Below the pieces are notes generated by a model. It had not been told where the DNA came from, did no database searches, and saw only the letters and a list, made by a program, of their open reading frames with translations. Below, piece after piece: positions 21,601-30,643 of a stretch of DNA of 64,000 nt (position 1 is its first letter; every line of letters begins with the position of its first letter). Both the position numbers and the translations under genes were made by a program. The DNA lies in assembly GCA_018105865.1 (NCBI GenBank), contig CM030852.1, positions 13,961,945 to 14,025,944 on the forward strand, written 5' to 3'. Source of the DNA: Metaphire vulgaris (Eukaryota > Annelida > Clitellata > Crassiclitellata > Megascolecidae).

Positions 21601-21778
21601 CCTGGACGAACCGGTTGACCAGACGACTGATGTTGCGGCCGAAGCAGCGCTCGGCGGAGTTCAGACCCGGGTGAACTTTGACCTCACACATTCCAAGCGG
21701 CTGGTCGAGGACGTCCATCTCCTGCACAAAGTCAGAGCTCTTCATTGCTTTGCCGTAAACAGGGTCTAAAGACTTGAT
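254..21778 (-). CDS. PPP1R9: Neurabin/spinophilin-like PP1-targeting PDZ scaffold (19 coding exons seen, 3' end off window)
   Basis: Neurabin and spinophilin bind F-actin, bring protein phosphatase 1 to the cortex or synapse through an RVxF motif, and carry one PDZ domain and a coiled coil. All are visible here: KVKF followed by FSAEPIKVF, then DYDRR-type [10 protein letters not shown] and [14 protein letters not shown], the PDZ loop [15 protein letters not shown], and the coiled-coil core [15 protein letters not shown]. Nineteen exons were chained by splice site and phase: 19739-21745, 17060-17106, 15975-16138, 14585-14717, 13768-13888, 12961-13065, 11772-12036, 11021-11191, 10079-10132, 9524-9652, 8812-8933, 8267-8363, 7608-7812, 6656-6813, 5499-5584, 3437-4257, 2186-2337, 1699-1866 and 254-324. 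They give about 1692 codons after one net base correction in each of two exons. The start at 21745 is the first ATG, but the open frame runs on to an acceptor-like AG at 21779-21780, so an upstream start is possible. The stop codon lies beyond the left edge. Exons after residue ~1140 rest on phase and composition, not on known similarity. Confidence 0.9.
517..691. mobile_element. pogo/Tc1-like MITE, TIR ACAGTAGAACTTTGTTATAA
   Basis: This 175-bp element has TIRs ACAGTAGAACTTTGTTATAA and TTGTAACAAAGTTCTA. It also holds the internal signature TACTGTATTGGATGGTATTGG seen in its relatives. A TA precedes the left end. Confidence 0.75.
887..967. mobile_element. TA-flanked palindromic MITE, family GGGTGGYGCAAA (copy 1)
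   Basis: An 81-bp near-perfect fold-back begins TACAGGGTGGTGCAAAAAAA and ends with its inverse. TA at both ends suggests the mariner/Tc1 target site. Sister copies lie at 3280-3360 and 16237-16318. Confidence 0.85.
1500..1680. mobile_element. hAT-like MITE (CAGTGTTTATTCTAG family), TSD CCTGCAGT
   Basis: TAGTGTTTATTCTAGGCC to GGAGGCTAGAATAAATACTG is flanked by identical CCTGCAGT (1492-1499 and 1681-1688). It sits directly next to neurabin exon 18, whose donor is at 1698. Confidence 0.9.
1699..1866 (-). CDS. PPP1R9: Neurabin exon 18: C-terminal extension
   Basis: The exon codes [20 protein letters not shown] and then [20 protein letters not shown], ending LQGQHSN. The acceptor is TTTTCACAG|CTG and the donor AATG|GTGAGA, phase 1 to 1. 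The SKLFGG...SPIR stretch looks like a short linear motif, but I cannot name it. Confidence 0.72.
2186..2337 (-). CDS. PPP1R9: Neurabin exon 17: C-terminal extension
   Basis: The exon codes [20 protein letters not shown] and ends STKSRHEI, a low-complexity charged stretch. The acceptor is TTTGTACAG|GAG and the donor ATCG|GTAAGA. It enters in phase 2 and leaves in phase 1. No domain is recognised. Confidence 0.7.
3280..3360. mobile_element. TA-flanked palindromic MITE, family GGGTGGYGCAAA (copy 2)
   Basis: This is the same 81-bp fold-back, TACAGGGTGGCGCAAAAGAA to TTGCGCCACCCTGTA, inside the neurabin intron just downstream of exon 16. Its central part (TTTAGGTTTGCATTTAATA) is shared, in inverse orientation, with the copy at 887-967. 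Confidence 0.85.
3437..4257 (-). CDS. PPP1R9: Neurabin exon 16: large C-terminal extension exon with frame break and WH2-like motif
   Basis: Acceptor ATTTGCAG|CGA, donor GAAAG|GTGGGT. The first part reads [20 protein letters not shown] and on to [17 protein letters not shown]. The second part is in another frame: [20 protein letters not shown] and on to [13 protein letters not shown]. The observed 821 bp would leave in phase 1, but exon 17 needs phase 2, so one extra base is required. Both frames overlap at 3925-3972, where an A5 run (3946-3950) is the likely site. [15 protein letters not shown] resembles an actin-binding WH2 helix plus basic residues. That reading is tentative because the usual LKK[V/T] end is not clean. 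Confidence 0.7.
5499..5584 (-). CDS. PPP1R9: Neurabin exon 15: acidic micro-exon
   Basis: This 86-bp exon codes [20 protein letters not shown] and then EEPFFQHDG. The acceptor is GACTTTTAG|AAT, just downstream of an (AC)n/(AT)n microsatellite on the coding strand, and the donor is GATGG|GTGCGT. It enters in phase 0 and leaves in phase 2, exactly what exon 14 and exon 16 require. That fit is the main evidence. Confidence 0.6.
5595..5670. repeat. (TA)n(TG)n microsatellite
   Basis: A (TA)n run followed by (TG)n lies immediately upstream, on the coding strand, of the acceptor of neurabin exon 15. It serves as that exon's poor pyrimidine tract. Confidence 0.95.
5773..6260 (+). pseudogene. LINE reverse-transcriptase C-terminal fragment
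   Basis: The plus-strand pieces read [20 protein letters not shown], then [20 protein letters not shown], then [12 protein letters not shown], and [19 protein letters not shown], with a final [16 protein letters not shown] in another frame. This order is typical of the region after the reverse transcriptase in jockey/CR1-like LINEs. Frame changes show decay. Confidence 0.85.
6656..6813 (-). CDS. PPP1R9: Neurabin exon 14: C-terminal extension
   Basis: The exon codes [20 protein letters not shown] and ends [10 protein letters not shown], a likely disordered and phosphorylatable stretch. The acceptor is TGCTTCAG|AGG and the donor TCCTCG|GTGAGT. It enters in phase 1 and leaves in phase 0. It is joined to neurabin by consistent phase only, so a separate downstream gene is not excluded. 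Confidence 0.7.
6869..6985. repeat. (GAT)n(AAT)n microsatellite
   Basis: About 115 bp of GAT then AAT units begin about 55 bp from the acceptor of neurabin exon 14. The open frames through it are artefacts. Confidence 0.95.
7322..7430. repeat. (TA)n-rich microsatellite
   Basis: Alternating TA with CA interruptions, about 110 bp, in the neurabin intron between exons 13 and 14. Confidence 0.9.
7608..7812 (-). CDS. PPP1R9: Neurabin exon 13: last coiled-coil turns and post-coil linker
   Basis: The exon starts [20 protein letters not shown] and becomes acidic and Ser-rich ([18 protein letters not shown]). The acceptor is CGGTTCAG|ACT and the donor ATTTCAG|GTTGGT. It enters in phase 0 and leaves in phase 1. 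From here on I recognise no vertebrate neurabin sequence. Confidence 0.8.
8267..8363 (-). CDS. PPP1R9: Neurabin exon 12: end of coiled coil
   Basis: The exon codes [20 protein letters not shown] and then [13 protein letters not shown], a charged helix where vertebrate neurabin has KRQEAERKKIEDLEKAH. The acceptor is TTGGCAG|AGA and the donor GATCGA|GTGAGT. It enters in phase 2 and leaves in phase 0. Confidence 0.85.
8622..8702. mobile_element. TTAA palindromic MITE
   Basis: TTAACCCCTTAACTGGGTGC to GCCCAGTTAAGGGGTTAA, 81 bp, with the family core TCCATTTTACATTGAGTTAC. TTAA at both ends suggests a piggyBac-type target. It lies in the neurabin intron between exons 11 and 12. Confidence 0.8.
8812..8933 (-). 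CDS. PPP1R9: Neurabin exon 11: conserved coiled-coil core
   Basis: The exon codes [18 protein letters not shown] and then [20 protein letters not shown]. The second part matches YQALEKKYNKAKKLIKDFQQ of vertebrate neurabin, the best-conserved part of the C-terminal coiled coil. The acceptor is TTTTAG|GAC and the donor CAGAG|GTACTA. It enters in phase 0 and leaves in phase 2. Confidence 0.92.
9524..9652 (-). CDS. PPP1R9: Neurabin exon 10: coiled coil
   Basis: The exon has 43 codons ([20 protein letters not shown], then [18 protein letters not shown] and SRYQ) with heptad-like spacing of hydrophobic residues. The acceptor is GTTTGTAG|ATG and the donor TATCAG|GTGAGG, phase 0 to 0. The frame open beyond the donor is intron. 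Confidence 0.85.
10079..10132 (-). CDS. PPP1R9: Neurabin exon 9: coiled-coil micro-exon
   Basis: This 54-bp exon codes [18 protein letters not shown], equivalent to KHAVTEAEIQKLKTK of vertebrate neurabin. The acceptor is TTGATAG|GCA and the donor GCCAAG|GTTAGA, phase 0 to 0. It is shorter than the usual ORF cut-off and is recognised by similarity and phase. Confidence 0.88.
11021..11191 (-). CDS. PPP1R9: Neurabin exon 8: linker and start of second coiled coil
   Basis: This 57-codon exon codes a Ser/Gly/Asp linker ([17 protein letters not shown]) and ends in a helix ([13 protein letters not shown]), at the place of the KFKELQIKHAVTEAEIQ helix in vertebrates. The acceptor is CGAATAG|CCT and the donor AAAGAG|GTGAGT, phase 0 to 0. 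Confidence 0.82.
11390..11622. mobile_element. pogo/Tc1-like MITE with nested hairpin
   Basis: The left TIR is ACAGTAGAACCTTGTTATAA; the right end is decayed. Inside, at 11429-11494, is a second fold-back with arms CGTTATTATTATTGAGACAA and the inverse, possibly a different MITE inserted in the first. Confidence 0.65.
11772..12036 (-). CDS. PPP1R9: Neurabin exon 7: end of PDZ and start of coiled coil
   Basis: [20 protein letters not shown] matches the family sequence that closes the PDZ domain. A Glu/Arg/Gln-rich helix follows ([20 protein letters not shown]), likely coiled coil, and then a Gly/Asp-rich linker. The acceptor is TCGCGTAG|GTT and the donor GCTGAC|GTTAGT. It enters in phase 2 and leaves in phase 0. 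Confidence 0.88.
12617..12830 (-). mobile_element. SINE body copy with (ATT)n tail
   Basis: In minus sense the copy reads GGTTTTCACACAGGCTTACT, TAGCCTCCTAAACCACTT, AAAATCACATTATTATT and ends in an (ATT)n run. It is a sister of the copies at 40740-40890 and 59860-60040. Confidence 0.7.
12961..13065 (-). CDS. PPP1R9: Neurabin exon 6: PDZ domain, second half
   Basis: The exon codes [20 protein letters not shown] and then [15 protein letters not shown], nearly identical to the vertebrate neurabin PDZ. The acceptor is TTGTTCAG|AAT and the donor ATCAA|GTGGGT. It is 105 bp, phase 2 to phase 2, and completes the PDZ fold together with the FVLGRE start of the next exon. Confidence 0.93.
13530..13693. 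mobile_element. pogo/Tc1-like MITE, intact TIRs
   Basis: This 164-bp element has perfect ends TACAGTAGAACTTTGTTATAA-type on the left and the inverse, ending AAGTTCTACTGTA, on the right. It sits between the two PDZ exons of neurabin. Confidence 0.85.
13768..13888 (-). CDS. PPP1R9: Neurabin exon 5: PDZ domain, first half
   Basis: The exon codes [17 protein letters not shown] followed by [29 protein letters not shown] is the carboxylate-binding loop and first strand of the neurabin PDZ, which binds C-terminal tails of partners such as p70S6K in vertebrates. The acceptor is TTTTCCAG|GGC. The in-phase donor is GGAAG|GCACGT, again GC rather than GT. Residues are about 784-823. Confidence 0.92.
14585..14717 (-). 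CDS. PPP1R9: Neurabin exon 4: pre-PDZ conserved block
   Basis: The exon opens with [18 protein letters not shown] and continues [15 protein letters not shown], the most conserved stretch of the family between the PP1 motif and the PDZ domain. The acceptor is TTGATCAG|GTT. The only donor that keeps phase with the PDZ exon is AAAG|GCAGGG, a GC donor. It enters in phase 0 and leaves in phase 1. Confidence 0.92.
14803..15180. mobile_element. ~370-bp Tc1/mariner-like element, copy 1
   Basis: It starts CACAGTGTCCAGAAAAAAGG and ends GTTTAGGGGTTTCCTTTATT. It shares AATTATGAAAACCAATGTCA, AAATTAAATTGAAAATGATC and TCTAGGTAGTTATTG with the copy at 18702-19085. No coding sequence remains. Confidence 0.7.
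15258..15345 (+). mobile_element. 5S rRNA-derived sequence (pseudogene or SINE3-like)
   Basis: ATCACCAAGGCTAAGCAAG and then CTAGTACTTGGCCAGGAGAC, with CACCACACCCAAGTACT, match the A/IE-box and C-box part of 5S rRNA (AAGCTAAGC ... GGTTAGTACTTGGATGGGAG) with several changes. Only about the central 75% of a 5S gene is recognisable, so it is not a functional gene. Confidence 0.65.
15476..15767. mobile_element. hAT-like MITE (CAGTGGCGGTTCCACG family), TSD CTTCTGGC
   Basis: CAGTGGCGGTTCCACGTGGA to CTCTGGAACTGCCACTG is flanked by identical CTTCTGGC (15468-15475 and 15768-15775). Confidence 0.92.
15975..16138 (-). CDS. PPP1R9: Neurabin exon 3: PP1-docking (RVxF) exon
   Basis: The exon codes about 55 residues, including [18 protein letters not shown] and then [16 protein letters not shown] fits the RVxF consensus and aligns with KIKF of vertebrate neurabin/spinophilin, which docks PP1. 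The acceptor is TTCGACAG|TCT and the donor ATAAAG|GTGGGA. It enters in phase 1 and leaves in phase 0. Residues are about 685-739. Confidence 0.9.
16237..16318. mobile_element. TA-flanked palindromic MITE, family GGGTGGYGCAAA (copy 3)
   Basis: This is a third copy, TACAGGGTGGTGCGCAAAAA to GTGCCACTCTGTA, about 100 bp upstream (minus-strand sense) of the PP1-docking exon of neurabin. Confidence 0.82.
16563..16674. mobile_element. GGACAAAATGTCA inverted-repeat MITE
   Basis: Two GGACAAAATGTCA units on the left are mirrored by two TGACATTTTGTCC units on the right around a 60-bp centre. It is a short fold-back element between neurabin exons 2 and 3. Confidence 0.65.
17060..17106 (-). CDS. PPP1R9: Neurabin exon 2: acidic micro-exon
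   Basis: This 47-bp exon codes [15 protein letters not shown], an acidic stretch just before the PP1-binding exon, where vertebrate neurabin also has an acidic run. The acceptor is ATGTTAG|GG and the donor GAAG|GTGAGC. It enters in phase 2 and leaves in phase 1, fitting both neighbours. It is too short to appear as an ORF, and splice phase is its main support. Confidence 0.75.
17455..17990. repeat. Compound (ACT)n/(ACC)n/(ATT)n microsatellites
   Basis: Nearly 300 bp of ACT/ACC units pass into ATT units, followed after 130 bp of unique DNA by a second ATT run (17874-17990). They lie in the neurabin intron between exons 1 and 2. Confidence 0.95.
18464..18620 (+). pseudogene. LINE 3' coding fragment
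   Basis: The frame [20 protein letters not shown] and then [18 protein letters not shown] resembles the terminal GRPR...W..I......A.DR..W motif of LINE reverse-transcriptase proteins. It is followed immediately by a (TG)n tract. Confidence 0.65.
18618..18688. repeat. (TG)n microsatellite
   Basis: About 34 TG units between the LINE fragment at 18464 and the mariner-like element at 18702. Confidence 0.95.
18702..19085. mobile_element. ~370-bp Tc1/mariner-like element, copy 2
   Basis: CATGTCCAGGAAAAAATGGA to TTCCCATTTCCACAGACACAG. It has the same orientation and body as 14803-15180, about 80% alike by eye, and lies directly after a (TG)n tract. Confidence 0.7.
19324..19605. mobile_element. hAT-like MITE (CAGTGGCGGTTCCACG family), TSD CTGGSAGG
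   Basis: CAGTGGCGGTTCCACGTGGG to CCTGGAACCGCCACTG is flanked by CTGGCAGG and CTGGGAGG (7 of 8). It lies in the neurabin intron after exon 1. Confidence 0.88.
19739..21745 (-). CDS. PPP1R9: Neurabin exon 1: N-terminal Ser-rich region (contains a frame break)
   Basis: This large GC-rich exon codes about 668 residues. [14 protein letters not shown] near residue 35-50 resembles the NVNRIKNLFMQMG segment of the vertebrate actin-binding region, and KPNRFL and [10 protein letters not shown] are neurabin-like. The exon ends at 19739 on AT|GTAAGT, phase 2. The frame from the ATG stays open to 20777, but from about 21180 the neurabin-like protein is in the frame that ends at 19735. One base has to be removed between about 21180 and 21258 for the exon to end in the phase of its neighbour. 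This could be an assembly error, a real mutation or a cryptic ~118-bp intron (GGG|GTAACA to CTCAG|GAAGAA, both phase 0). Confidence 0.8.
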
Positions 21779-22065
21779 CTTAAAAATTATAAATGCCCAT
21801 TAATTTCCCAAGTATCTCTACTGCTCAATGAAAGTTAACAGTCAAAACCTAGTCAAAGGGCAAAAAATGCACATGCTGCTATTGTAATGTAATGTATATA
21901 TGCTGCTATTGTAATGTAATGTAGATATTTACAAGCCTGCACCTGACATTTAAAAATAGTAAAAAAACAATACTCAAAACTTATTTAACATAAATATATG
22001 GTAGAGGGTTAAGTCAATTAACCCTTTACCATGTATTTAACTGTAACTCAATGTAAAATGGACGG

Positions 22066-22306
22066 CAGTAGCATAGCGTGCACTCGTGCTGCCTATGGCT
22101 CCTGGCAAAAATGCCGCCCCAATTTCACTCTTATTACACTTGACAAGCATAAAAAAGACGTTGCCGCTAAATTTGCCGCCCCTTCAAAATTTTGCCACCC
22201 CTTCGACAAAACTCCTCGACAACCCGACAAGCAAACAAAAAGGTCGCTTCCAAAATTTGCCGTCCATGGCTAAAGCAATAGTAGCCATTGTGATGCCATG
22301 CCTCTG
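22066..22306. mobile_element. hAT-like MITE, copy A of composite
   Basis: The element begins CAGTAGCATAGCGTGCACTC and ends GATGCCATGCCTCTG, with Gly/Ala-poor CGCCCC-rich body text GGCTCCTGGCAAAAATG. It is followed by ATCATAGG (22307-22314). Its sister B is at 22927-23182. Confidence 0.85.
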
Positions 22307-22926
22307 ATCATAGGCCATACCTTCTGCATTTAAAACGGTTCATCCATGACAACCCTCGTTATTCCATAATGCTAATAATGCACAGGATTTGTGCAAATTC
22401 AAGCACAGCATATTTGAAAGTTATTTCGTCCTGTTAAAGATCGATTTCAAGTACCATATTGAGCCACTATCTTTAGCATTTTTCACTACATCAATATCAA
22501 TCGCTATTGCAAACTTAGGCCATCGTCTTCTGTATTTAGAGTGCTTCCAACATGACAAACCCCGTTATTCCATAATGCTAATAATGCATAGGATTTGTGC
22601 AAATTCAACCGCATTTTTGAAACATAGGCCTACTTCGTCCTGTTAGAGATCGATTTCAAGTACCATATTGAGAGACGATCTTTAGCATCCTTTAATACAT
22701 CGATATCAATCTCTATTGCAAACATAGGCCATCACCTTCTGCATTTAAAATGGTTCATCCATGACAACCCTCATTATTCCATAATGCTAATAATGCATAG
22801 GATTTGTGCAAATTCCATTTTTGAAAGTTATTTCGTCCTGTTAGAGATTGATTTCAAGTACCATACTGAGCCACTATCTTTAGCATCCTGTAGTACATCA
22901 ATATCAATCGCTATTGCAATCATAGG
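22307..22926. repeat. ~207-bp satellite array (three units)
   Basis: The unit is recognised by CCATAATGCTAATAATGCA at 22364, 22571 and 22779, a period of about 207 bp. Other shared blocks are TATTTCGTCCTGTTA, CCACTATCTTTAGCATCC and ATCAATCGCTATTGCAA. ATCATAGG occurs exactly at both borders with the flanking MITE copies (22307-22314 and 22919-22926). Confidence 0.88.
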
Positions 22927-23182
22927 CAGAAGCGTAGTGTGCACTCGTGCCGCCTATGGCTCCTGGCAAAAATGTCGCCCCAATTTCACTCTTATTACAC
23001 CTGACAAGCAAAAAAAGGTCATCGCCGCTAAATTTGCAGCCCCTTCAAAATTTTGCCGCACTTTCACCAAAACTCCTCGACAACTCGACAAGCAAAAAAG
23101 GTCACTTCCAAAATTTGCCGCCTCCAGCATGGGTGCGGCCCATGGCCAAAGCAATAGTAGCCATCGGGACGCTGTGCCTCTG
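22927..23182. mobile_element. hAT-like MITE, copy B of composite
   Basis: CAGAAGCGTAGTGTGCACTC to GGGACGCTGTGCCTCTG, in the same orientation as copy A and about 85-90% alike by eye. It is preceded by ATCATAGG and followed by ATGGACGG. It contains CTGACAAGCAAAAAAAGGTC. Confidence 0.85.
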
Positions 23183-23221
23183 ATGGACGGATATATTCGG
23201 GATTCCCGGTAAAGGCGTTAA

Positions 23222-24119
23222 ACCACTGTAATCGAGTATAGTCAGTTCCCATTGCATATATATCCAAAGTAAGTGATGGTTAAAGGGTTAAATACAATAT
23301 CAGGATTGCAAAACTAAACTTAGAGAAATTCAATGCCTCATCACTCATTTGATATACCAGATATAAGTGATTAATTGAACACGTATGCCTTAAAACATTG
23401 AAATTATTATTATTGCCAATATTACAGCAGTTGCTAAACTATCAATTTTCTAAGAAATCAAAGCTCTACAAAAATTATAACACAAGTCGAAAAATTGAGG
23501 GAAGAAATGCAATCCAGATAGATGAATACATTAATACATAAGCTTATCAACCATAAGAATATAGGTAATAACTGGCAGGTTATAAATATGGGTTTCTTCA
23601 TAGGATAAACAATCAAAGTAATAAAATAATATAATCAGGCCTTACTGTACTGTGTACCAATCCAGGAGGTGACCAAGAAATTTGAAAGCGGTGGCACGAG
23701 GAAATTCAGAGAGCCACAGGCAGACAAACAGAAAGGGATCTGAAAGCAGACACAAAGACATACAAGTAATTATCAGAAACACATTGATCATTGTCTTTAT
23801 AGCATAATCACTGTCTTTGTTATAATCTGCATATCATCATAATGCTGGTTCTTTGTGCCAACAAGAAATCTTGACTGGTTCCTGGTTAGAAGGGACAATA
23901 ATCTTGGATTGACTGGTTCCAAGTCAAACAGGCAGCTTGTTCCCAGTGGCTGGAAAACCTGGGTAATGTTCACTGGATGTGGAATTCAATTTATTTTATT
24001 TTTTTTAATCAAAGATAAAGTCAAAAGTTTCACTTTTTCAAAAAAACTTCATCACCGATTCCTACATTGACAGAAACCTGGAATTCACCTGATCTCTTTT
24101 TACAGATTTGGAGTGTTAA

Positions 24120-24209
<90 letters not shown>

Positions 24210-25488
24210 ACTGATTAGGGTGGCATATCATACGAGTAACAGTCAGTTGATACCTTTGAGTGTTTAAACAGTGTCATAAAAGTGCAAAATTACAGTAGAA
24301 CTATGTTAAAATGCACCTCTCGTGGGTCTGTAAAATTGAGTGCGTTACATCCGAGGTATGTTATATCCAATAAGTCAGATGCAAATAGATACATATACAA
24401 CAATAGAGACTGAAACAAAAGATATTGAATCTCAAAGATAATAACAAGTCAAGTATTTATGCAGCGCCAATTTCAATAAAGCATCCGTAGATAGATGGTG
24501 CCCCAAACCCATTCATAAAAAATCGAGTTAATATTTGAGATGCGAGTCTGAGCTGGGAAGAGTGAGATGTGAGCCCACTATAGCAAGTCATTGCATTGGC
24601 CAATGTCAAACAGGGTATCATTTTTATTATTTACTTTTATGGTCTATAAGACCTGTGATACAAGAAACCATCTATCTTAAGACCTCTCTTATCTCTCGAT
24701 CGACTTTGTAGACATTTGACAGAGAATAGATTTCTAAAAAACTTTGGACAATGTAGTTTCAAATGGCTCAACATATTTAACACACTCTAGAATAAAATTG
24801 AGATTTCTAACGCTCTGACATAATGAAGAAAAAGAAAATTGATTTAAAATATATGGACAATTTATAGCCTACTATAGCAAGTCACTGCACTTAAACAGGG
24901 ATCATTTTTACACAAGAAAATGTGGTTTTAATTCATTTCATCACTCTTGTGAATTTTCATGTCTATTTAGTAACAACAGAAAACAATCAAACTAATTATT
25001 AAATTTATTGCAATTATTAAACTAATTATGCCTGATATTTATAACAAACTAATTATTAAATTTATTGCAACTATTAAACTAATTATGCCTGATATTTATA
25101 ACCATGCCTCATAATTTAAGACCCCATGCCTCATAATTTAAGACGCCCCACGCCCCATAATTTAAGTAGGCTTTAGATAGATAACTACTGGATAATAGCA
25201 CCAATTAAGAGAAGCCATAGCTGACAATAAGGCTAATTATGTCAAAAATAGTAGCATACATCTGCCGGTCCATTATACAGGCGCATGCATGGCTTTAGCA
25301 GGAAACATTAATAACGTTGAAATTGCACAGCGTATGAGCTCAGCAAGGCACAGAATACACAAACAATATGATATGTTGTTAAAAAAAGACACCATCCTCA
25401 GAAGTTCCAAACTTTCCCAAAGCTTTCAACAGCCCGAGTCCAAGTTCTGGAACTTATAAAACTTTGATGGGATTTAATTCAATTCTGC
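23222..25488. other. Intergenic DNA upstream of neurabin: repeats only
   Basis: No coding sequence is recognised. It holds an (AGT)n(AAT)n run (24119-24207), the truncated pogo-like MITE at 24292, and a SINE-like GCAGCGCCAATTTCAATAAA piece near 24459. A dispersed repeat (24600-24770) reappears inverted at 31550-31700. Short tandem duplications lie at 25010-25160. Confidence 0.6.
24292..24375. mobile_element. pogo/Tc1-like MITE, truncated
   Basis: Only the left part is present: ACAGTAGAACTATGTTAAAA and the GCGTTACATCCGAGGTATG internal motif shared with the copies at 517 and 13530. The right TIR is not found. Confidence 0.6.
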
Positions 25489-25567
25489 TTAACCCCTTAA
25501 CTGGGGATCCTGGATATATCTGTTCATTTACATTGAGTTACAGTTAAGTACACGGTTAAGGGGTTAA
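25489..25567. mobile_element. TTAA palindromic MITE
   Basis: TTAACCCCTTAACTGGGGAT to CACGGTTAAGGGGTTAA, 79 bp. It is the same family as 8622, 48491 and 60326. Confidence 0.82.
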
Positions 25568-28279
<2,712 letters not shown>

Positions 28280-28631
28280 CAGTGGCGTAGCCAGGATTTC
28301 CGGAAGGGGGGTTTTGGTTTTGGCTTTTGACCATAACCAACTTTCTAAAAATCTTGACAAGCAAAAAAGGTCATACTATGTATCTATCCTATGTCTTTCC
28401 TTGTAAAGTTTTTCCTTTTCTCCATATCCAGATGCTGACAAGCAAACAAGCAAAAACGTCATCACTCCTATGGCACTAAAAAATTTTGGTCTGCAGCCCC
28501 AAGGGGGAGGGGGGTTGACTCTCAAAACCGTGTCCGAAAATTAAAAATGCAAGGAAACACATTTTTAAAATTTTTTCATCGGCGCCCAAGGGGGTTTAAC
28601 CCCCAAAACTCTCCCTTTGGCTACACCACTG
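28280..28631. mobile_element. hAT-like MITE (CAGTGGCGTAGCCAGG), TSD TAAAYAAT
   Basis: The ends are CAGTGGCGTAGCCAGGATTT and TTTGGCTACACCACTG. The flanks are TAAACAAT and TAAATAAT (7 of 8). The internal motif TTGACAAGCAAAAAAGGTCA occurs at about 28353. Confidence 0.82.
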
Positions 28632-29663
28632 TAAATAATAAACATGAAAAACAAATAAAAAATCAAAACAAAAACAAGAAAATCATCTCAAGTACAATGA
28701 TTTCCTAAAGCGCATTTTCAATTACCTTTGGTGACAGTGTTGTTGAAAACCTGCCAACATATCATGCATTGTATCTTACAAATTTTAACAATTTATCGTT
28801 ACCGCCTTCTTTTCTTATCGCAAAAATTTTAGCAATTTTCCTAGATGACTATATAAAGATAAGAATTTCCATGCTGTACTTCCATAGGCATCACCCACAG
28901 AGGTCTCCGATATTAAGCGTCAAGTCTCCTCAACTGTTCGGGACAAACCGGAACTTTGTAACCAGCGCCCAATTAAACATGGCACAGCAGTTTACGTCAC
29001 AGTGCTGCCCTGCAGGACCTCATTAGTATTCGGCCGTCATCAGAACCCGCACAATAATTCCAGTGCAATAATTAGTGCATAAAATTTCCAAAAATAAATT
29101 CACCTTGGATCTCCGTACAAGTAACGGTACGTCGACTCTGGCCCCAAAACCAGTACCAAATTACCGCTAATATGAGTATCAAAATACCGTACTGTATAAA
29201 ACAGGACATACTGTAATTGCTTGACTCGATTAAACTGCTATCTATACGCATCAGTAAAGGCTAGAGTATGACAACTAGGAAAACACAAGTCAAAACATAA
29301 GAAGGAAGGACAGCATAGAACATTGTTTGACACTCATTGTTTTATCAGCCTCACTCAATGCTTGACTAGGAGCTATTTATACAACACTGCCCCACTTCAC
29401 TTCATAACAATAGCTAGATGGCAATGTAAATATCACATAGCAGTAAATTGCTGATAGAACAATGAAGCAGGTGCTATTAGCAGGTGCTATTAGCAGGTGC
29501 TATTAGCATGTGCTATTAGCAAAAGAAAACTCCTACCCAGCAGCAAGTTCTTATCAAATGGAATCAAGTTGCCATACATTACAAGCAAACATCACATCTC
29601 TTGCATCACAGTTTGCTATAACGAAAACTGTTATTCTGTTGTCAATAGCACATTAAGTGAATT

Positions 29664-29714
29664 GCAGTAGTAGTAGTAGTAGTAGCAGTGGAGGTAGAAG
29701 TAGTAGCAGTAGAA

Positions 29715-29768
<54 letters not shown>

Positions 29769-29922
29769 CTAGTGGAGATAGTAGTAGTGGAGATAGTAGT
29801 AATGGTAATAGTAGTAGTAGTAGTAGCATCATCAGTAGTCATAGTAGGGGCAGTAGTAGTAATGTTAGTAGTAGTAATAATAATAGTGGTGGTGGTGGTG
29901 GTGGTGGTAGTAGTATTATTAT

Positions 29923-29999
<77 letters not shown>

Positions 30000-30010
30000 A
30001 TAATAATAAT
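29664..30010. repeat. (AGT)n microsatellite, ~350 bp
   Basis: AGT units with GGT, GAT and ATT interruptions. The long Ser- or Val-only frames across it are artefacts. Confidence 0.97.
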
Positions 30011-30570
30011 CTAGTACTGGTAATTCCATATGCATACCAAAACATAAAATCAGTTGACACGTAAAGAAATGTTGCCTCCAAATTCTTCTTGAAAACACAA
30101 TTTCTTATAAATTAACCTTTTCTGCTAAAGTTTCCACGCAGCAAATTCTCTTTCTTCCCTCTGAGACTACCTCAAAATTCCACTTCCTCATTGGCCAATT
30201 AATCAATGCAGGGAAATTGCCTTTACAAGTCTACTTTAGCACTTCAGACTAACAGTGTCCATCTAAATTTCCTAATACATGCATTTCTCCTATCATTTAT
30301 GGTCACTAAGAAGTAATCAACGAAATGCTGTTCACAGACAATTCTTAAAGCTGTCATTTTCATTTCAATTGCCAAATCATTGTTCTAAAATATCCCGAAA
30401 TAAGGATCTAATCCAATCCAACCTGATGGGGACAATAATCCTCCATTGAAATCACCGATTCCACTTGTCGTTCCACGAAAGAGAGGGTCATGATCAATCC
30501 GCCGATGCTACTAGCAACTATAACAACTTAGCAATTCTGATTAACAGTCAAAATTAGCAATATATTATGC

Positions 30571-30643
30571 TCAAGCTGCGTTCACATCGGCCGCCGCTGC
30601 ACTGAATTCTAGCTGGGAAATGAGTAATGTGAACGCAGGTTAA
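30571..30643. mobile_element. Short fold-back GCTGCGTTCACAT
   Basis: AGCTGCGTTCACATCGG and ATGTGAACGCAGGTT are inverted repeats 73 bp end to end, which is MITE-like. No target duplication is clear. Confidence 0.5.

Larger units (their letters stand above)
22018..23221. mobile_element. TTAA palindromic MITE split by a composite hAT-like insertion
   Basis: The left half, TTAACCCTTTACCATGTATT through AATGTAAAATGGACGG, and the right half, GGATATATTCGGGATTCC through AAGGCGTTAA, together equal the intact MITE at 60326-60405. The insertion at 22066-23182 is flanked by ATGGACGG on both sides (22058-22065 and 23183-23190). Confidence 0.9.

Noticed and set aside
19762..21769. Several long Arg-rich plus-strand frames
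   Set aside because: Antisense shadows of neurabin exon 1. Their high Arg content is typical of reverse-read GC-rich coding DNA.
22307..22926. Regular repeats that might be a CRISPR array
   Set aside because: Units of ~207 bp without short repeats and unique spacers, in an animal genome. This is a satellite.
29657..30081. Poly-Ser, poly-Val and poly-Leu open frames
   Set aside because: They come from the (AGT)n microsatellite; the same applies to AAT, GAT, ACAG and GA tracts elsewhere.
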